From the NCBI GenBank assembly GCA_902572735.1, contig CACGGX010000009.1, positions 1 to 64,000 on the forward strand: a stretch of 64,000 nucleotides of DNA, written 5' to 3'. Position numbers and translations under genes: made by a program. This document shows positions 49,536 through 60,247 of the stretch, in pieces; positions within the stretch are counted from its first letter, which is position 1, and each line of letters starts with the position of its first letter. Source of the DNA: an uncultured Alphaproteobacteria bacterium. GTDB taxonomy: Bacteria > Pseudomonadota > Alphaproteobacteria > HIMB59 > GCA-002718135. The notes beneath the pieces were generated by a model. That model was not told the origin of the DNA and searched no databases. It saw only the letters and a program-made list of their open reading frames with translations.

Positions 49536-50906
49536 ATGGATAGAGGATTATTAGACAATTTAAAAGATATTTTACAAGAAAGAATATCATTTTCAGAAAG
49601 TGTCAGAAATAATCATGCAAAAGGTGAAGATGCCTATGATCCTGTTCTGCCTAGGGCAGTTTTGTTTCCTAACAATAACGAAGAACTTTCAAAAATATTA
49701 AAAATTTGCAATGAATTTAAAGTACCAGTAACTGCTTATGGCACCGGTACATCTTTAGAAGGTCATGTTGTTGGAAATGATGAAGGTTTTACAATTTCAA
49801 TGGAGAATTTCAACAAAGTTATTTCTATTAATGAAGCAGACTTTGATTGTCGTGTACAAGCAAATGTATCACGTGAACAACTAAATGAAACTTTAAAAGA
49901 CAAAGGAGTTTTTTTTCCAATAGATCCTGGTGCTAATGCATCTTTAGGAGGAATGGCGGCTTGTTCTGCTTCAGGAACAATGGCAGTAAGATATGGAACA
50001 ATGCGAACTACTGTTCTTGGTTTAACTGTTGTAATGGCAAATGGCGATATAATTAAAACAGGAAGTCGGGCAAAAAAAACTTCCGCAGGATACAATTTAA
50101 CAAACCTTTTTGTTGGTTCAGAAGGAACACTTGGGATTATTACTGAGGTTCATCTAAGGTTATCACCTATACCTGAAAGTATCATGAGTGCTGTTTGTCA
50201 ATTCCCAGATCTAGACTCTGCAGTTTTAACAGCACAAGAAATAATTCAGTATGGTATTCCAATTGCAAGAGTAGAATTATTAAATAAAGATCAAATGGAT
50301 ATAAGTATTAAATATTCAAAGTTAGAAAATTTAGAGAGCTTGCCTACACTTTTCTATGAATTCCATGGTAGTGAAATTTCAAATAAAGAATCAATTGATA
50401 TAGTAGAAGAAATTTCCAAAAATAATAATGGTAGTGAGTTTAAATGGGCAGCAAATACAGAAGAAAGAAATAAAATTTGGAAAGCAAGACATAATGTTTA
50501 TTATTCTGTCAAAGCGCAAGGTGATGATGTTAGAGTATACGCTACAGATGTCTGTGTTCCTATTTCTAATATCGTTGAATGTATAAAATTTGCAGAAAAT
50601 GAACTGCAACAAACTGGATTAAAAGCACCTATGGTTGGACATGTGGGTGATGGAAATTTTCATGTAACTATTGTCTACGATCCTAATAAAGAAAATGAAT
50701 ACAAGTATATTAGAGAATTTAGTAATAAATTAATTGATAAAGCACTAGAAATGGATGGAACTATAACAGGTGAGCACGGCATAGGTTTGCAAAAGAAAGA
50801 GTATTTGTTAAAACAACATCCAGATAATATTCCGCTAATGAAATTGATTAAAAAAAGTTTTGATCAAAATAATATACTAAATCCAGGTAAAATCTTTGAT
50901 CTTTAA
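49536..50906 (+). CDS. FAD-binding oxidoreductase, GlcD/D-lactate dehydrogenase-like
   Basis: TAYGTGTSLEGHVVG, DPGANASLGGMAACSASGTMAVRYGTMR, VGHVGDGNFHV, TGEHGIGLQKK. Confidence 0.93.
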   Translation: MDRGLLDNLKDILQERISFSESVRNNHAKGEDAYDPVLPRAVLFPNNNEELSKILKICNEFKVPVTAYGTGTSLEGHVVGNDEGFTISMENFNKVISINEADFDCRVQANVSREQLNETLKDKGVFFPIDPGANASLGGMAACSASGTMAVRYGTMRTTVLGLTVVMANGDIIKTGSRAKKTSAGYNLTNLFVGSEGTLGIITEVHLRLSPIPESIMSAVCQFPDLDSAVLTAQEIIQYGIPIARVELLNKDQMDISIKYSKLENLESLPTLFYEFHGSEISNKESIDIVEEISKNNNGSEFKWAANTEERNKIWKARHNVYYSVKAQGDDVRVYATDVCVPISNIVECIKFAENELQQTGLKAPMVGHVGDGNFHVTIVYDPNKENEYKYIREFSNKLIDKALEMDGTITGEHGIGLQKKEYLLKQHPDNIPLMKLIKKSFDQNNILNPGKIFDL

Positions 50907-50916
50907 TTTATAAAAA

Positions 50917-51972
50917 TTAAATTTTTTGTAAATTTTTGTTTTCAATAGACTTATACATCGCTTCTAATATTCTTACGGTTTTTACAGCAAGCTCTCCATC
51001 AGAATGGTTTTTTACATCTTTATCAAGACATAAATCAACAAATGTATTTAATGCTTCTTTAGTACCATAACTAAATGTGCCACTACCCTCTTCTATATCA
51101 TAATTAATTGTTTCTCCGTTATTGAGACGTACAAATAATCGTTCTCTTTTTAATTCCATATCTAAATACAAAACACCAAGTGTACCATGAACTGTAATAT
51201 AAAAAGTACCTCCAAAATCTTTTGGTACAAATGCACTTCCAGAAAAAGAACCAGTTGCACCATTTGAAAATTTCATAGAAACTGCATTGGTATAATCAAC
51301 ATTTGTTGGTGAAGGCACAGATAGACAGAATACTTGATCAGGTTCAAGATGAGTAATCTTTAAAACACCTGCAAACATGTGTGACAATTGCCCCCAACCA
51401 TATCCTCCTCCTTTATTTGGATCTGACCATGTAGAAGCATGGGGTTGGAATGTATGATTATTAGACTCACTCAATGGTATCCCTTGAAATAAATCTGTCA
51501 AAGATGATGAAAAAGCTGCATCAACATGTTTTATTTCACCTATTTTTTTATTTATTATAATTTTCTCAGCCTTAGACATAAAATTTTTAAAATTAAAACC
51601 ATTTGGTATTAAAATATGTTTATTCTTTTTTTTTGCTAATTGGAGAAGTGTTTCAGCTTCTCTAGAAACTGTAGTCATAGGTTTCTCAATCATTACATGA
51701 CAATTTTTTTCAAGAGCTGCTTTGGCATTTTCAAAATGAGCATGATGTGGAGAAGAAATTATTACACCATCTAATTTTGATAATTGAAGCATTTCTCTAT
51801 AATTTGTTGATGCAAATTTAAAACCAAATTTATTTTTAACAAAATTTAATTGATCTTCTTCGAGCTTACATACACTTGTTAACTCAACTTCTTTTCTTTC
51901 TGCTAAATGTGGAATATGATTTTCTGTTGCCCACCAACCTGCTCCTATGACCCCAATCCTTACTTTATTCAT
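50917..51972 (-). CDS. Gfo/Idh/MocA family oxidoreductase
   Basis: IGVIGAGWWATENHIPHL, VMIEKPMTTVSREAETLL. Confidence 0.93.
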   Translation of the reverse strand: MNKVRIGVIGAGWWATENHIPHLAERKEVELTSVCKLEEDQLNFVKNKFGFKFASTNYREMLQLSKLDGVIISSPHHAHFENAKAALEKNCHVMIEKPMTTVSREAETLLQLAKKKNKHILIPNGFNFKNFMSKAEKIIINKKIGEIKHVDAAFSSSLTDLFQGIPLSESNNHTFQPHASTWSDPNKGGGYGWGQLSHMFAGVLKITHLEPDQVFCLSVPSPTNVDYTNAVSMKFSNGATGSFSGSAFVPKDFGGTFYITVHGTLGVLYLDMELKRERLFVRLNNGETINYDIEEGSGTFSYGTKEALNTFVDLCLDKDVKNHSDGELAVKTVRILEAMYKSIENKNLQKI

Positions 51973-51981
51973 TATTTGTTT

Positions 51982-52353
51982 TTAATCTAAATGCATTTGT
52001 AATGGCAATAAGTATGGAAAGTTTGTTTTTGGATCAATATCTACTTTCATAATGGGCTCCATATATTCAGACCATTTTTTATTAATTTCACTTTTAGATA
52101 TAAAGTTAATGGATTTTTTAAGATCATCAGTTTCAAAATATCCAAATAATTTTAATCCATATCTAAAAATATTATAATTTCGTAATCCAGCCTCTTTTAG
52201 CATTTGAACCATTTCTGGCCAAATTTCGTCATGTCTTTTTTTATATTCTTCCTCATATCCTGGCCGAATTTCAAGAATCCATGCATAGTTCATAAAACCT
52301 CTTTTCAAATAAATTATATGTATTAATTCTATAAACTTATAGGAAAAATTCAA
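51982..52353 (-). CDS. rhaM: L-rhamnose mutarotase family protein
   Basis: ILEIRPGYEEEYKKRHDEIWPEMVQMLKEAGLRNYNIFRYG, typical RhaM. The M of MNYAWIL is the likely start. Confidence 0.85.
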   Translation of the reverse strand: MNFSYKFIELIHIIYLKRGFMNYAWILEIRPGYEEEYKKRHDEIWPEMVQMLKEAGLRNYNIFRYGLKLFGYFETDDLKKSINFISKSEINKKWSEYMEPIMKVDIDPKTNFPYLLPLQMHLD

Positions 52354-52370
52354 TTTTATAAAAAAAATAA

Positions 52371-53279
52371 ATGAAAAAAATAGCTATTGTTGATTCACAT
52401 CACCATTTATGGGATCTTAATTCTAATGAAACACATTATCCTTGGTTAAGTGGTAATGAAGAAAAAGCTTTTTTTGGAAATTTTAAAAATATTAAAAAAA
52501 GTTATTTATTAGTTGATTATTTAAATGATGCTAAAAATTTCAATCTAATAAAATCTATACATGTTCAAGCTGAACATGATGAAAATAATCCAATAGAAGA
52601 AACAAAATGGTTACAGAATATTTCTGATAATAATAACTTAAAAATCCCAAATGGAATTGTGGCATTTGCTGATTTTTCAAAAGAAAAAGTTAGTGATATT
52701 CTTGATCAGCATCTAGATTATAAGAACGTGCGAGGAATTCGACAGATTTTATCATTTGATAGAGATAGGCCTCAATATTCTCATGCAAAAAAGGATTATT
52801 TAAAAGATGAGTTATGGATAAAAAACTTTAAACATATTACTAATAAAGAATTATCTTTTGATATACAGATATATCCTCATCAATTTGATGATGCCGCTAG
52901 ATTAGCAAAACGGTATTCAGATGTTTTATTTATATTAAATCATACTGGTGAACCTTGTTTCCAAACAGAAGAGTATAAGGAATATTGGATGAGGAAAATG
53001 AAATCCCTAGCAGAGAATGATAATTTTGTTTGTAAAATATCTGGTTTAGGAATGTTTAACGCTAATTGGACTGTTACTTCTACCAAATATTTTGTTCTAA
53101 AGACAATTGAAATTTTTGGTATTGATAGGTGCATGTTTGGATCAAATTTTCCAGTAGATAAAATTTTTAATACTTTTGATAACTATTGGCATTCATATTT
53201 TGAAATAACTAAAAATTTTTCACAAAATGAACTTAATAAAGTTTTCTCAGAAAATGCAGAAAAATTTTATAGAATTTAA
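52371..53279 (+). CDS. Amidohydrolase family sugar lactonase-like protein (COG3618 type)
   Basis: IVDSHHHLWDLNSNETHYPWL, VQAEHDENNPIEETKWL, MFGSNFPVDKIF. Confidence 0.88.
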   Translation: MKKIAIVDSHHHLWDLNSNETHYPWLSGNEEKAFFGNFKNIKKSYLLVDYLNDAKNFNLIKSIHVQAEHDENNPIEETKWLQNISDNNNLKIPNGIVAFADFSKEKVSDILDQHLDYKNVRGIRQILSFDRDRPQYSHAKKDYLKDELWIKNFKHITNKELSFDIQIYPHQFDDAARLAKRYSDVLFILNHTGEPCFQTEEYKEYWMRKMKSLAENDNFVCKISGLGMFNANWTVTSTKYFVLKTIEIFGIDRCMFGSNFPVDKIFNTFDNYWHSYFEITKNFSQNELNKVFSENAEKFYRI

Positions 53280-54265
53280 TGAAAAATAGAAAAAAAGTTA
53301 TTGCTATTCTTATGGGTGATCCATCTGGTATTGGTGCTGAGTTAATTTCTAAAATTTTATTTCATAATATTTTGAAAAAGATAAATATTATAATTATTGG
53401 GGAAAAATTTATATTTGATAAATATATAGCACAACAGAAAGTTTACAAATCTATTAAATATATACGTAATATTGATCAAATAGAATTTGATAATACTAAT
53501 AAGATTTACTTTGATATAACTAAACAAAAAACAAAATTCCCTATTGGAAAAGCAAATAAAAAATCTGGAATTTCTGTTTTAAATTCTATCAATTTGGCAG
53601 TCAATTTATTTAATAAGAAAAAAATAGATGGAATAAATTTTGCTCCATTTAATAAAACAAGTTTAGAACTTGCAGGAATGAAAGTTAAAGATGAACTGCA
53701 TTATTTTAAAAATAAATTTAAAATAAAAAATTATGTCTGCGAACTTAATGTATTAAATAATTTTTGGACAGCTAGGGTAACTTCTCATATTCCTTTAAAG
53801 GAAGTTCCAAAAAATATTACAATTAAAAATATTCTAGAACCAATTAAATTAATAAATAAATATTTAAAAATGAATGGATTAAAATATCCAAAAATTGCAG
53901 TGCAGGCATTAAATCCTCATGCAGAATTTGGAAGTGAAGAAAAAAAAATAATTATTCCAGCAATAAGAAAAGCAAATAGTATGAAAATTAGTACACATGG
54001 GCCATTACCATGTGATACATCTTTTATTACAGCATATAAAAATAAAGAATATGATTGTCTTGTTGGTATGTATCATGATGCTATACAATCAGGGCTTAAA
54101 TCATTTGGTTTTGAAAAAGGTGTTACTGTTCAAGGAGGTTTACCAATACCAATAACAACTCCTGCACATGGCACAGCTTTTGACATAGTGGGTAAAAATA
54201 AAGCTAATACAAATCCAACTTTAGAGTCTCTAAAATTATTAATTAGACTTGTATCTAAGTCTTAA
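53279..54265 (+). CDS. PdxA-like dehydrogenase (PdxA2 type)
   Basis: ILMGDPSGIGAELISK, VQALNPHAEFGSEE, MYHDAIQSGLKSFGFEKGVTVQGGLPIPITTPAHGTAFDI. Confidence 0.88.
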   Translation: MKNRKKVIAILMGDPSGIGAELISKILFHNILKKINIIIIGEKFIFDKYIAQQKVYKSIKYIRNIDQIEFDNTNKIYFDITKQKTKFPIGKANKKSGISVLNSINLAVNLFNKKKIDGINFAPFNKTSLELAGMKVKDELHYFKNKFKIKNYVCELNVLNNFWTARVTSHIPLKEVPKNITIKNILEPIKLINKYLKMNGLKYPKIAVQALNPHAEFGSEEKKIIIPAIRKANSMKISTHGPLPCDTSFITAYKNKEYDCLVGMYHDAIQSGLKSFGFEKGVTVQGGLPIPITTPAHGTAFDIVGKNKANTNPTLESLKLLIRLVSKS

Positions 54266-54308
54266 AAAACATGTCCTCAATTTTTATAAAATGGTATATG
54301 ATTAGTCT

Positions 54309-55493
54309 GTGAGTAAAATTATAAATGTAAAAGCCAAAGTTTATAAATGGACTGGACCTGTTCAAAAAATTCATGAAAATTTTTGTACGAATGCTGCTGA
54401 TATTGTAAATCAAGAAAATATTTCAAACGACAGATGGACAACTTATAAATTTCATAGCTGGTTGGTTGTTGAAGTAGAAACAAGTGATGGTTTTATAGGT
54501 TTAGGTAATGCAGCATTATCGCCAGAGCCATGTAAATCTGTAATTGATAATTATTTAACACCAGCAATTATTGGTGAAAGTATTTGGGATTATGAACATA
54601 TATGGCAAAAAATGTATCGACAAACATTAGCATGGGGAAGAAAAGGTGTAGGAATGACAGCAATTAGTGCTGTAGATATTGCAATATGGGATGCTCTGGG
54701 ACAGTCAGCAAAGCAACCTGTATTTAAATTGTTAGGTGGCAAGACTAAATCAAAACTTCCTTGTTATGCAAGTAAGTTATACAGCCAACCATTAGATAAT
54801 CTTGCAAAAGAAGCTAAAGATTATTTAGATCAAGGTTTTAAAGCTATGAAATTAAGACTGGGTTGGGGACCAACAGATGGTGCTGAAGGTATGTACAAAA
54901 ATATTGAGCTTATTAAAACTGTAAGATCAGTAGTAGGTGATAATGTTGATATAATGGCAGATGTTTACATGGGATGGACATTTGAATATGCAAAAAGAAT
55001 GATGAGATTAATCGATAATGAAAATCTACGTTGGTTGGAAGAACCAGTTATAGCAGATGATATTGACGGTTATGCAGATTTAAAAGCATCATGTAGAACA
55101 CCTATATCAGGTGGAGAACATGAATATACGCTTTTTGGTTTTAGACAATTATTAGAAAAAAAAGCAATTGATGTCGTGCAATTTGATACAAATAGAGTTG
55201 GAGGAATAACACAGGCACATAAAATTTCTGCTCTAGCGGAAGCATTTCAAATACCGGTTATTCCTCACGCAGGACAAGTTCATAATTTTCATATTTCTAT
55301 GAGTTCAGTAAACGCTCCAATAGTTGAATATTTTCCGTTTTGGCCAGTAGAAATTGGCAATGAATTATTTTGGTATATATTTGATGGCGAACCTCAAGCT
55401 AAAAATGGTTTTATCGAATTAGATGAAAATAAAGATGGGTTAGGTATTCAGTTATCAAATGAATATTTAGATAACTTTGAAATTATTGAGTAG
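54309..55493 (+). CDS. Enolase-superfamily (mandelate racemase/muconate lactonizing) dehydratase, L-rhamnonate dehydratase-like
   Basis: AISAVDIAIWDALGQ, KAMKLRLGWG, IMADVYMGWTFEYAKRMM, WLEEPVIADDIDGYADL, ISGGEHEYTLFGFR. Confidence 0.88.
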   Translation: MSKIINVKAKVYKWTGPVQKIHENFCTNAADIVNQENISNDRWTTYKFHSWLVVEVETSDGFIGLGNAALSPEPCKSVIDNYLTPAIIGESIWDYEHIWQKMYRQTLAWGRKGVGMTAISAVDIAIWDALGQSAKQPVFKLLGGKTKSKLPCYASKLYSQPLDNLAKEAKDYLDQGFKAMKLRLGWGPTDGAEGMYKNIELIKTVRSVVGDNVDIMADVYMGWTFEYAKRMMRLIDNENLRWLEEPVIADDIDGYADLKASCRTPISGGEHEYTLFGFRQLLEKKAIDVVQFDTNRVGGITQAHKISALAEAFQIPVIPHAGQVHNFHISMSSVNAPIVEYFPFWPVEIGNELFWYIFDGEPQAKNGFIELDENKDGLGIQLSNEYLDNFEIIE

Positions 55494-56532
55494 AATTATT
55501 TGCAATTTCATCGTTATATGCAAAAACCGCTGGACTACCACCAGTAAACATAAAAATTACGTTTTCTCCATTTTTAATAATTCCTTTTTCAACATAATCA
55601 ATGAGAGCTGCAAAACCTTTTGAGGTATAAACTGGGTCTAAAATAATGCCCTCTTTATTAGCTAAAAGTTTTGTTGCTTTTATTCCTTCTTCTGTAGTCG
55701 CACCATACTTTTCACCTACATAATTATTGTCATGATTAATCATTTCGTGTGAAAACTCTAAATTAATATCAAGCATCTTTGCGGCATCATTACATATTCT
55801 CGCTATATCTTTTTTAATATTCATTTCCCAATAAACAGGAGAAATACCTTGAATACGAGTTGGCCAATTTAGTATCTTAGCTCCTAATTCACAACCTGCT
55901 TGTGTCATATTAGCAGCAGTAACAAATAGATGATCTGCGATAAAATTTTGCTCTTTCATTTGTAAATCAATTTCTGCCATAGCATTCGCATAACTTATTC
56001 CAGCAAGAGTGGTATCCTCTTTTCCAAATCCTCCATAAATTAATAGAGGTTTTCGACCTTCTTTTATTAATTCATTATATTTGATATCTAAATGCTTTGG
56101 TATTTCTTCTAAATCCTCGCCATCTATAACATCAACATTAGCTCCCAAAATATTATATAATAAAAAATTACCTTGCATTAAGTTACCTTTTATTCCGTGC
56201 ATTAATACTAAATAGCTATCTAAATTTAGTTTATTAGCAGCAGCTACAGCTTGGCGGCAAAAATTAGATTGGGAAGCAGCGCCAGTTAAAATACAGTCAT
56301 AATCTCCAGCTAATGTTTTAGCCATTATAAATTCTAAATGTCTTGTTTTGTTTCCACCAAAAGCCAATGCAGTGCAATCATCTCGTTTAATATAAAGATT
56401 TATACCCAACTCTTTAGAAATATTAGGTGCAAATTCAAGTACAGTTGGCAATTGAGCTAGATTAACTCTAGGAATTTTATTTATTCTTAAGGTTAATTCT
56501 TCGGCAGACAAAGGTTTAAAATTTTTATTCAT
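55483..56532 (-). CDS. PLP-dependent ACC deaminase/D-cysteine desulfhydrase family protein
   Basis: LYIKRDDCTALAFGGNKTRHLEFIMA, TGAASQSNFCRQAVAAANKL, FMFTGGSPAVFAY. Confidence 0.9.
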   Translation of the reverse strand: MNKNFKPLSAEELTLRINKIPRVNLAQLPTVLEFAPNISKELGINLYIKRDDCTALAFGGNKTRHLEFIMAKTLAGDYDCILTGAASQSNFCRQAVAAANKLNLDSYLVLMHGIKGNLMQGNFLLYNILGANVDVIDGEDLEEIPKHLDIKYNELIKEGRKPLLIYGGFGKEDTTLAGISYANAMAEIDLQMKEQNFIADHLFVTAANMTQAGCELGAKILNWPTRIQGISPVYWEMNIKKDIARICNDAAKMLDINLEFSHEMINHDNNYVGEKYGATTEEGIKATKLLANKEGIILDPVYTSKGFAALIDYVEKGIIKNGENVIFMFTGGSPAVFAYNDEIANNSTQ

Positions 56533-56551
56533 CTATTTTAATAATATTTTA

Positions 56552-58285
56552 TTAATGACTATGTCTTTTGACTTCAGCACCTCTTTTTCCAATTAGAAAA
56601 TCTAGATCCGCTCCTTTGTCAGCTTGCATAACATGCTCTACATACATTTTTTGATAACCACCTGTGATTTCTGGAACAACAGGTGAATAATTTTCTAGAC
56701 GATTTTTTATTGTTTCATCGCTAACTTTTAAATTCATTGTACCCTGATCAACATCTACTACGATTTCATCACCATTTTGAACTGCTGCTAAAGGACCTTT
56801 AACTGCAGCTTCTGGAGCTGTATGAAGAATTACGGTACCATATGCTGTTCCACTCATTCTGGCATCAGATATTCTAATCATGTCTCTCACACCTTTCTTA
56901 AGAACTTTTTGTGGAAGACGCATATTCCCAACTTCAGCCATACCAGGATAACCCTTTGGTCCACAATTTTTTAAAACTAATATTGAATTTTCATCAACAT
57001 CTAAATTAGGATCATCAATCTTTTCATGAAACTCTTCTACGCTTTCAAAAACTACAGCTTTTCCGGTATGTTTCATTAATTCTGGTGATGCAGCTGATGG
57101 TTTAATAATTGCGCCATTTGGAGCAATATTACCCCTAAGAATTTTAATTCCTCCATTTTTTGTTAATGGATTTTCGAATTCTTTTATAACGTCATTATTC
57201 CAACATTTAGCATTTATATTATTCTCAGCTATTGTTTTTCCATTAACAGTCATTGAATTTTCATCTAGTAATTTTTTTTCCATTAATCTTTTTATAACTA
57301 CAGGAACACCACCTGCATAATAAAAATCTTCCATTAAGTATTTCCCTGAAGGCTGTAAATTTACTAATGTTGGAATACCATCCCCACAATTATTCCAATC
57401 ATCTAAATCTAAATCAATTTCCATTCGACCGGCAATTGCAGCTAAATGGATAACTGCATTTGTAGATCCGCCTATTGCCCCATTTACTTTAATTGCATTT
57501 TCAAATGATTTTTTTGTAACAATTTTCGACATTGTTATATCTTCCTTGACCATTTCAACAATTCTTTTTCCAGACATGTGCGCTAAAGCATATCTTCTTG
57601 AATCTACTGCAGGTATTGCAGCATTTCCAGGAAGTGACATTCCTAATGCTTCTACCATTGAACCCATTGTTGATGCAGTTCCCATTGTCATACAGTTTCC
57701 TTTTGAACGGCTCATTGAGATTTCAGCATTAATAAAATCTTCTTCAGTTATTATACCCGCATTTAAATCTGCATCCAGTTTCCAAACTCCTGTTCCAGAA
57801 CCAATTGTTTCCCCTTGATGATGTCCATTAAGCATTGGGCCACCTGAGACACCAATTGTGGGAAGATCAACACTTGCAGCTCCCATCATCAATGAAGGAG
57901 TTGTTTTATCACAACCCATTAGTAGTACTACTCCATCTATAGGATTGCCCCTTATTGCTTCTTCAACATCCATACTTGCTAGATTTCTAAACAACATAGC
58001 TGTTGGTCGTAAATTGGATTCACTTGCTGAAAAAACTGGAAATTCTAAAGGAAAGCCTCCTGCCTCATAAACACCTTTTTTAACAGACTCGGCAATTTCT
58101 CTAAAATGTCCATTACAGGGTGTTAATTCCGACCAAGTATTACAAATACCAATTACAGGACGCCCGTCAAATAAATGGTTTGGATGACCTTGATTTCTCA
58201 TCCAGCCTCTATGAATAAATGTATCTCTTCGATGTGATTTAGAATTATACCAATTAGAAGATCTATATTTATTTTTTTTATTCAT
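56552..58285 (-). CDS. IlvD/Edd family dehydratase (sugar-acid dehydratase-like)
   Basis: GICNTWSELTPCNGHFR, LLMGCDKTTPSLMMGAAS, KGNCMTMGTASTMGSM, RISDARMSGTAYGTV. Confidence 0.9.
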   Translation of the reverse strand: MNKKNKYRSSNWYNSKSHRRDTFIHRGWMRNQGHPNHLFDGRPVIGICNTWSELTPCNGHFREIAESVKKGVYEAGGFPLEFPVFSASESNLRPTAMLFRNLASMDVEEAIRGNPIDGVVLLMGCDKTTPSLMMGAASVDLPTIGVSGGPMLNGHHQGETIGSGTGVWKLDADLNAGIITEEDFINAEISMSRSKGNCMTMGTASTMGSMVEALGMSLPGNAAIPAVDSRRYALAHMSGKRIVEMVKEDITMSKIVTKKSFENAIKVNGAIGGSTNAVIHLAAIAGRMEIDLDLDDWNNCGDGIPTLVNLQPSGKYLMEDFYYAGGVPVVIKRLMEKKLLDENSMTVNGKTIAENNINAKCWNNDVIKEFENPLTKNGGIKILRGNIAPNGAIIKPSAASPELMKHTGKAVVFESVEEFHEKIDDPNLDVDENSILVLKNCGPKGYPGMAEVGNMRLPQKVLKKGVRDMIRISDARMSGTAYGTVILHTAPEAAVKGPLAAVQNGDEIVVDVDQGTMNLKVSDETIKNRLENYSPVVPEITGGYQKMYVEHVMQADKGADLDFLIGKRGAEVKRHSH

Positions 58286-58316
58286 AAAAAAAGTTTTATC
58301 TAATTAAAGTAAAAAA

Positions 58317-59192
58317 TCAAATTTTAAATTTATTATCTTCAATACCAGGAGTAGTAACATTTAATGCAAATAGGCTGCCATCATATTTATTTTTACCTGA
58401 GTTATTAGCAGTAGTAATAAATAGAGTTTTAAGATCATTGCCACCAAATACACAATTTGTTACATTTTCAACAGGTAGCTCGTAAATTTGATCAACCCTG
58501 CCTTTTGGATCAATTTTCACAACACACGATCCACCCCAACGACAATTCCAAATAAAACCATCACTATCAATAGTTGATCCATCTGGAGCACCTCTTTCAA
58601 AATCAAAAAAATTTTTTTTATCAGATAGACTACCTTCATCTAAGTTAAAATTGTATTCAAGTAATGATCCCTCAGTTGTATCAGCAAAATAAAATTTTTT
58701 GTTATCTGGGCTCCAAACAAATGTATTAGGTATACCAAGATTTGTTTCAACAATATTTAATTTATTATCTGATAAACAATATAGACTTCCAGATTTTGTG
58801 TTTAAAGGTTTCGCACTTCCATCTTGATTAAAATTATTTTGCATAGTGCCAAACCAGAGCCTGCCCGTAGCATCAGATGCACCATCATTTGATCTATTTG
58901 TTGAAATATTATCTTCAACATTAATTATTCTTTCATATTTTTTAGATTGAAAGTTAAATTTATTTACTCCATTGTTTGATACTAAAGCAATTTCATTCTT
59001 TGAGATTATTGATGACGCTGTTACAAACTCAGGTAAATTAAAAGTTTCTAATTTTTGATTATCCAAATTAATTTTGAATAAAACTGATTCTGGCTTAATA
59101 TCAACCCAAAGTAAACTTTGATTAATAGAAGACCAAGTGATGCCTTCTCCTAAACTATTTTTTACATCTCTATATAATTCAACCTTACTCAT
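58317..59192 (-). CDS. SMP-30/gluconolactonase family lactonase
   Basis: SLGEGITWSSINQSLLWVDI, RSNDGASDATGRLWFGTM, PDGSTIDSDGFIWNCRWGGSCVV. Confidence 0.92.
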   Translation of the reverse strand: MSKVELYRDVKNSLGEGITWSSINQSLLWVDIKPESVLFKINLDNQKLETFNLPEFVTASSIISKNEIALVSNNGVNKFNFQSKKYERIINVEDNISTNRSNDGASDATGRLWFGTMQNNFNQDGSAKPLNTKSGSLYCLSDNKLNIVETNLGIPNTFVWSPDNKKFYFADTTEGSLLEYNFNLDEGSLSDKKNFFDFERGAPDGSTIDSDGFIWNCRWGGSCVVKIDPKGRVDQIYELPVENVTNCVFGGNDLKTLFITTANNSGKNKYDGSLFALNVTTPGIEDNKFKI

Positions 59193-59236
59193 AGCCTAGA
59201 TCAATATAATAAAATTTAGAATTTATGAAGATAAGA

Positions 59237-60244
59237 TTAAAGGTAGTGAGCTTTATCTTTAATACGAGCCATTACTTCCTTAGTAGCTTCTTCAGATCCA
59301 TCATGAAATGTACCCATTAGTTTATCTAAAAAACTAGTATTTCCACCTGAATAATTACATTCAAAATATTTATGATGAATATAATGCATATAATCACCTG
59401 TAGGAATTGATACACCATTTTTAAAAGTCATTTTTTCATATCCTGTATGCCCAGGTGTTGGTGCTAAACCAGCATGAAAAACATGGTACATTGCAACTAG
59501 AGGATGAGAGGGAATAATCCAGTGAATTAGAATTCCTGAAAAATATAGTATGTGTTCTATAGGATGCATAGACATGCCTGACCAAGCCCCTGTATTAGTA
59601 TTACGATGATGAACTTTATGAGCAATTTTATAAAGTGGTGCCCAATGCAATAATCTATGAGTTAAATAGAAATGTGCATCTCTTATAAAAGGAACAAGAA
59701 AAAACATAAAGCAACAATACACTGGGTACGCTTCCCAGCTTACATAAGGAATAAGTTGATTTGCAAATGCCCAAAATGTGATTACTTCGTATGCGGTCCA
59801 TAAGGGAATAGCGCTACAAAAAGTATAAAATAAATTATCTTTAGTCTGATCATTAAACAAAAATGTTGAATTGTTTTTTTCTAAAGGTCGTGGATTATAC
59901 TTAAATGAAGTACCTTGTGTTTTTAATCTAAGATGAAAAAAACCTGTCCAAAGAAGTATGATTGCTGCATTTCTGAAAAAAATATAAGAAACCCAACCAA
60001 CTTCAAAAGTCTTCATGGTTTCTAATGAAGGTGTTAGAAATAGATAAGTTGCTACTGTTATTGCTCCAAAAACAAATGTCCATGGAAAAAATATTCCTGG
60101 AAACTTAAAAAAATATTTTATCAATTTTATTGGATTATAAAAAATTTCTTTAGGAGGATTAATACTTATAGTACCAAAAGGCTTCCAATGACCTCTTTTG
60201 TCTCTTGTTCCAAAATTTTCATCATTTAATTTGTCTTTATTCAC
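59237..60244 (-). CDS. Fatty acid hydroxylase / sterol desaturase superfamily membrane protein
   Basis: His boxes HFYLTH, HKVHH, HYIHH; several TM segments. Confidence 0.88.
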   Translation of the reverse strand: MNKDKLNDENFGTRDKRGHWKPFGTISINPPKEIFYNPIKLIKYFFKFPGIFFPWTFVFGAITVATYLFLTPSLETMKTFEVGWVSYIFFRNAAIILLWTGFFHLRLKTQGTSFKYNPRPLEKNNSTFLFNDQTKDNLFYTFCSAIPLWTAYEVITFWAFANQLIPYVSWEAYPVYCCFMFFLVPFIRDAHFYLTHRLLHWAPLYKIAHKVHHRNTNTGAWSGMSMHPIEHILYFSGILIHWIIPSHPLVAMYHVFHAGLAPTPGHTGYEKMTFKNGVSIPTGDYMHYIHHKYFECNYSGGNTSFLDKLMGTFHDGSEEATKEVMARIKDKAHYL

Positions 60245-60247
60245 AAC

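Noticed and set aside
50902-50927. TTTAATTT-ATAA-AAATTAAA plus T-run as a terminator between convergent genes
   Set aside because: All-A/T stem in an A/T-rich genome and overlapping the end of the minus-strand gene; could arise by chance.
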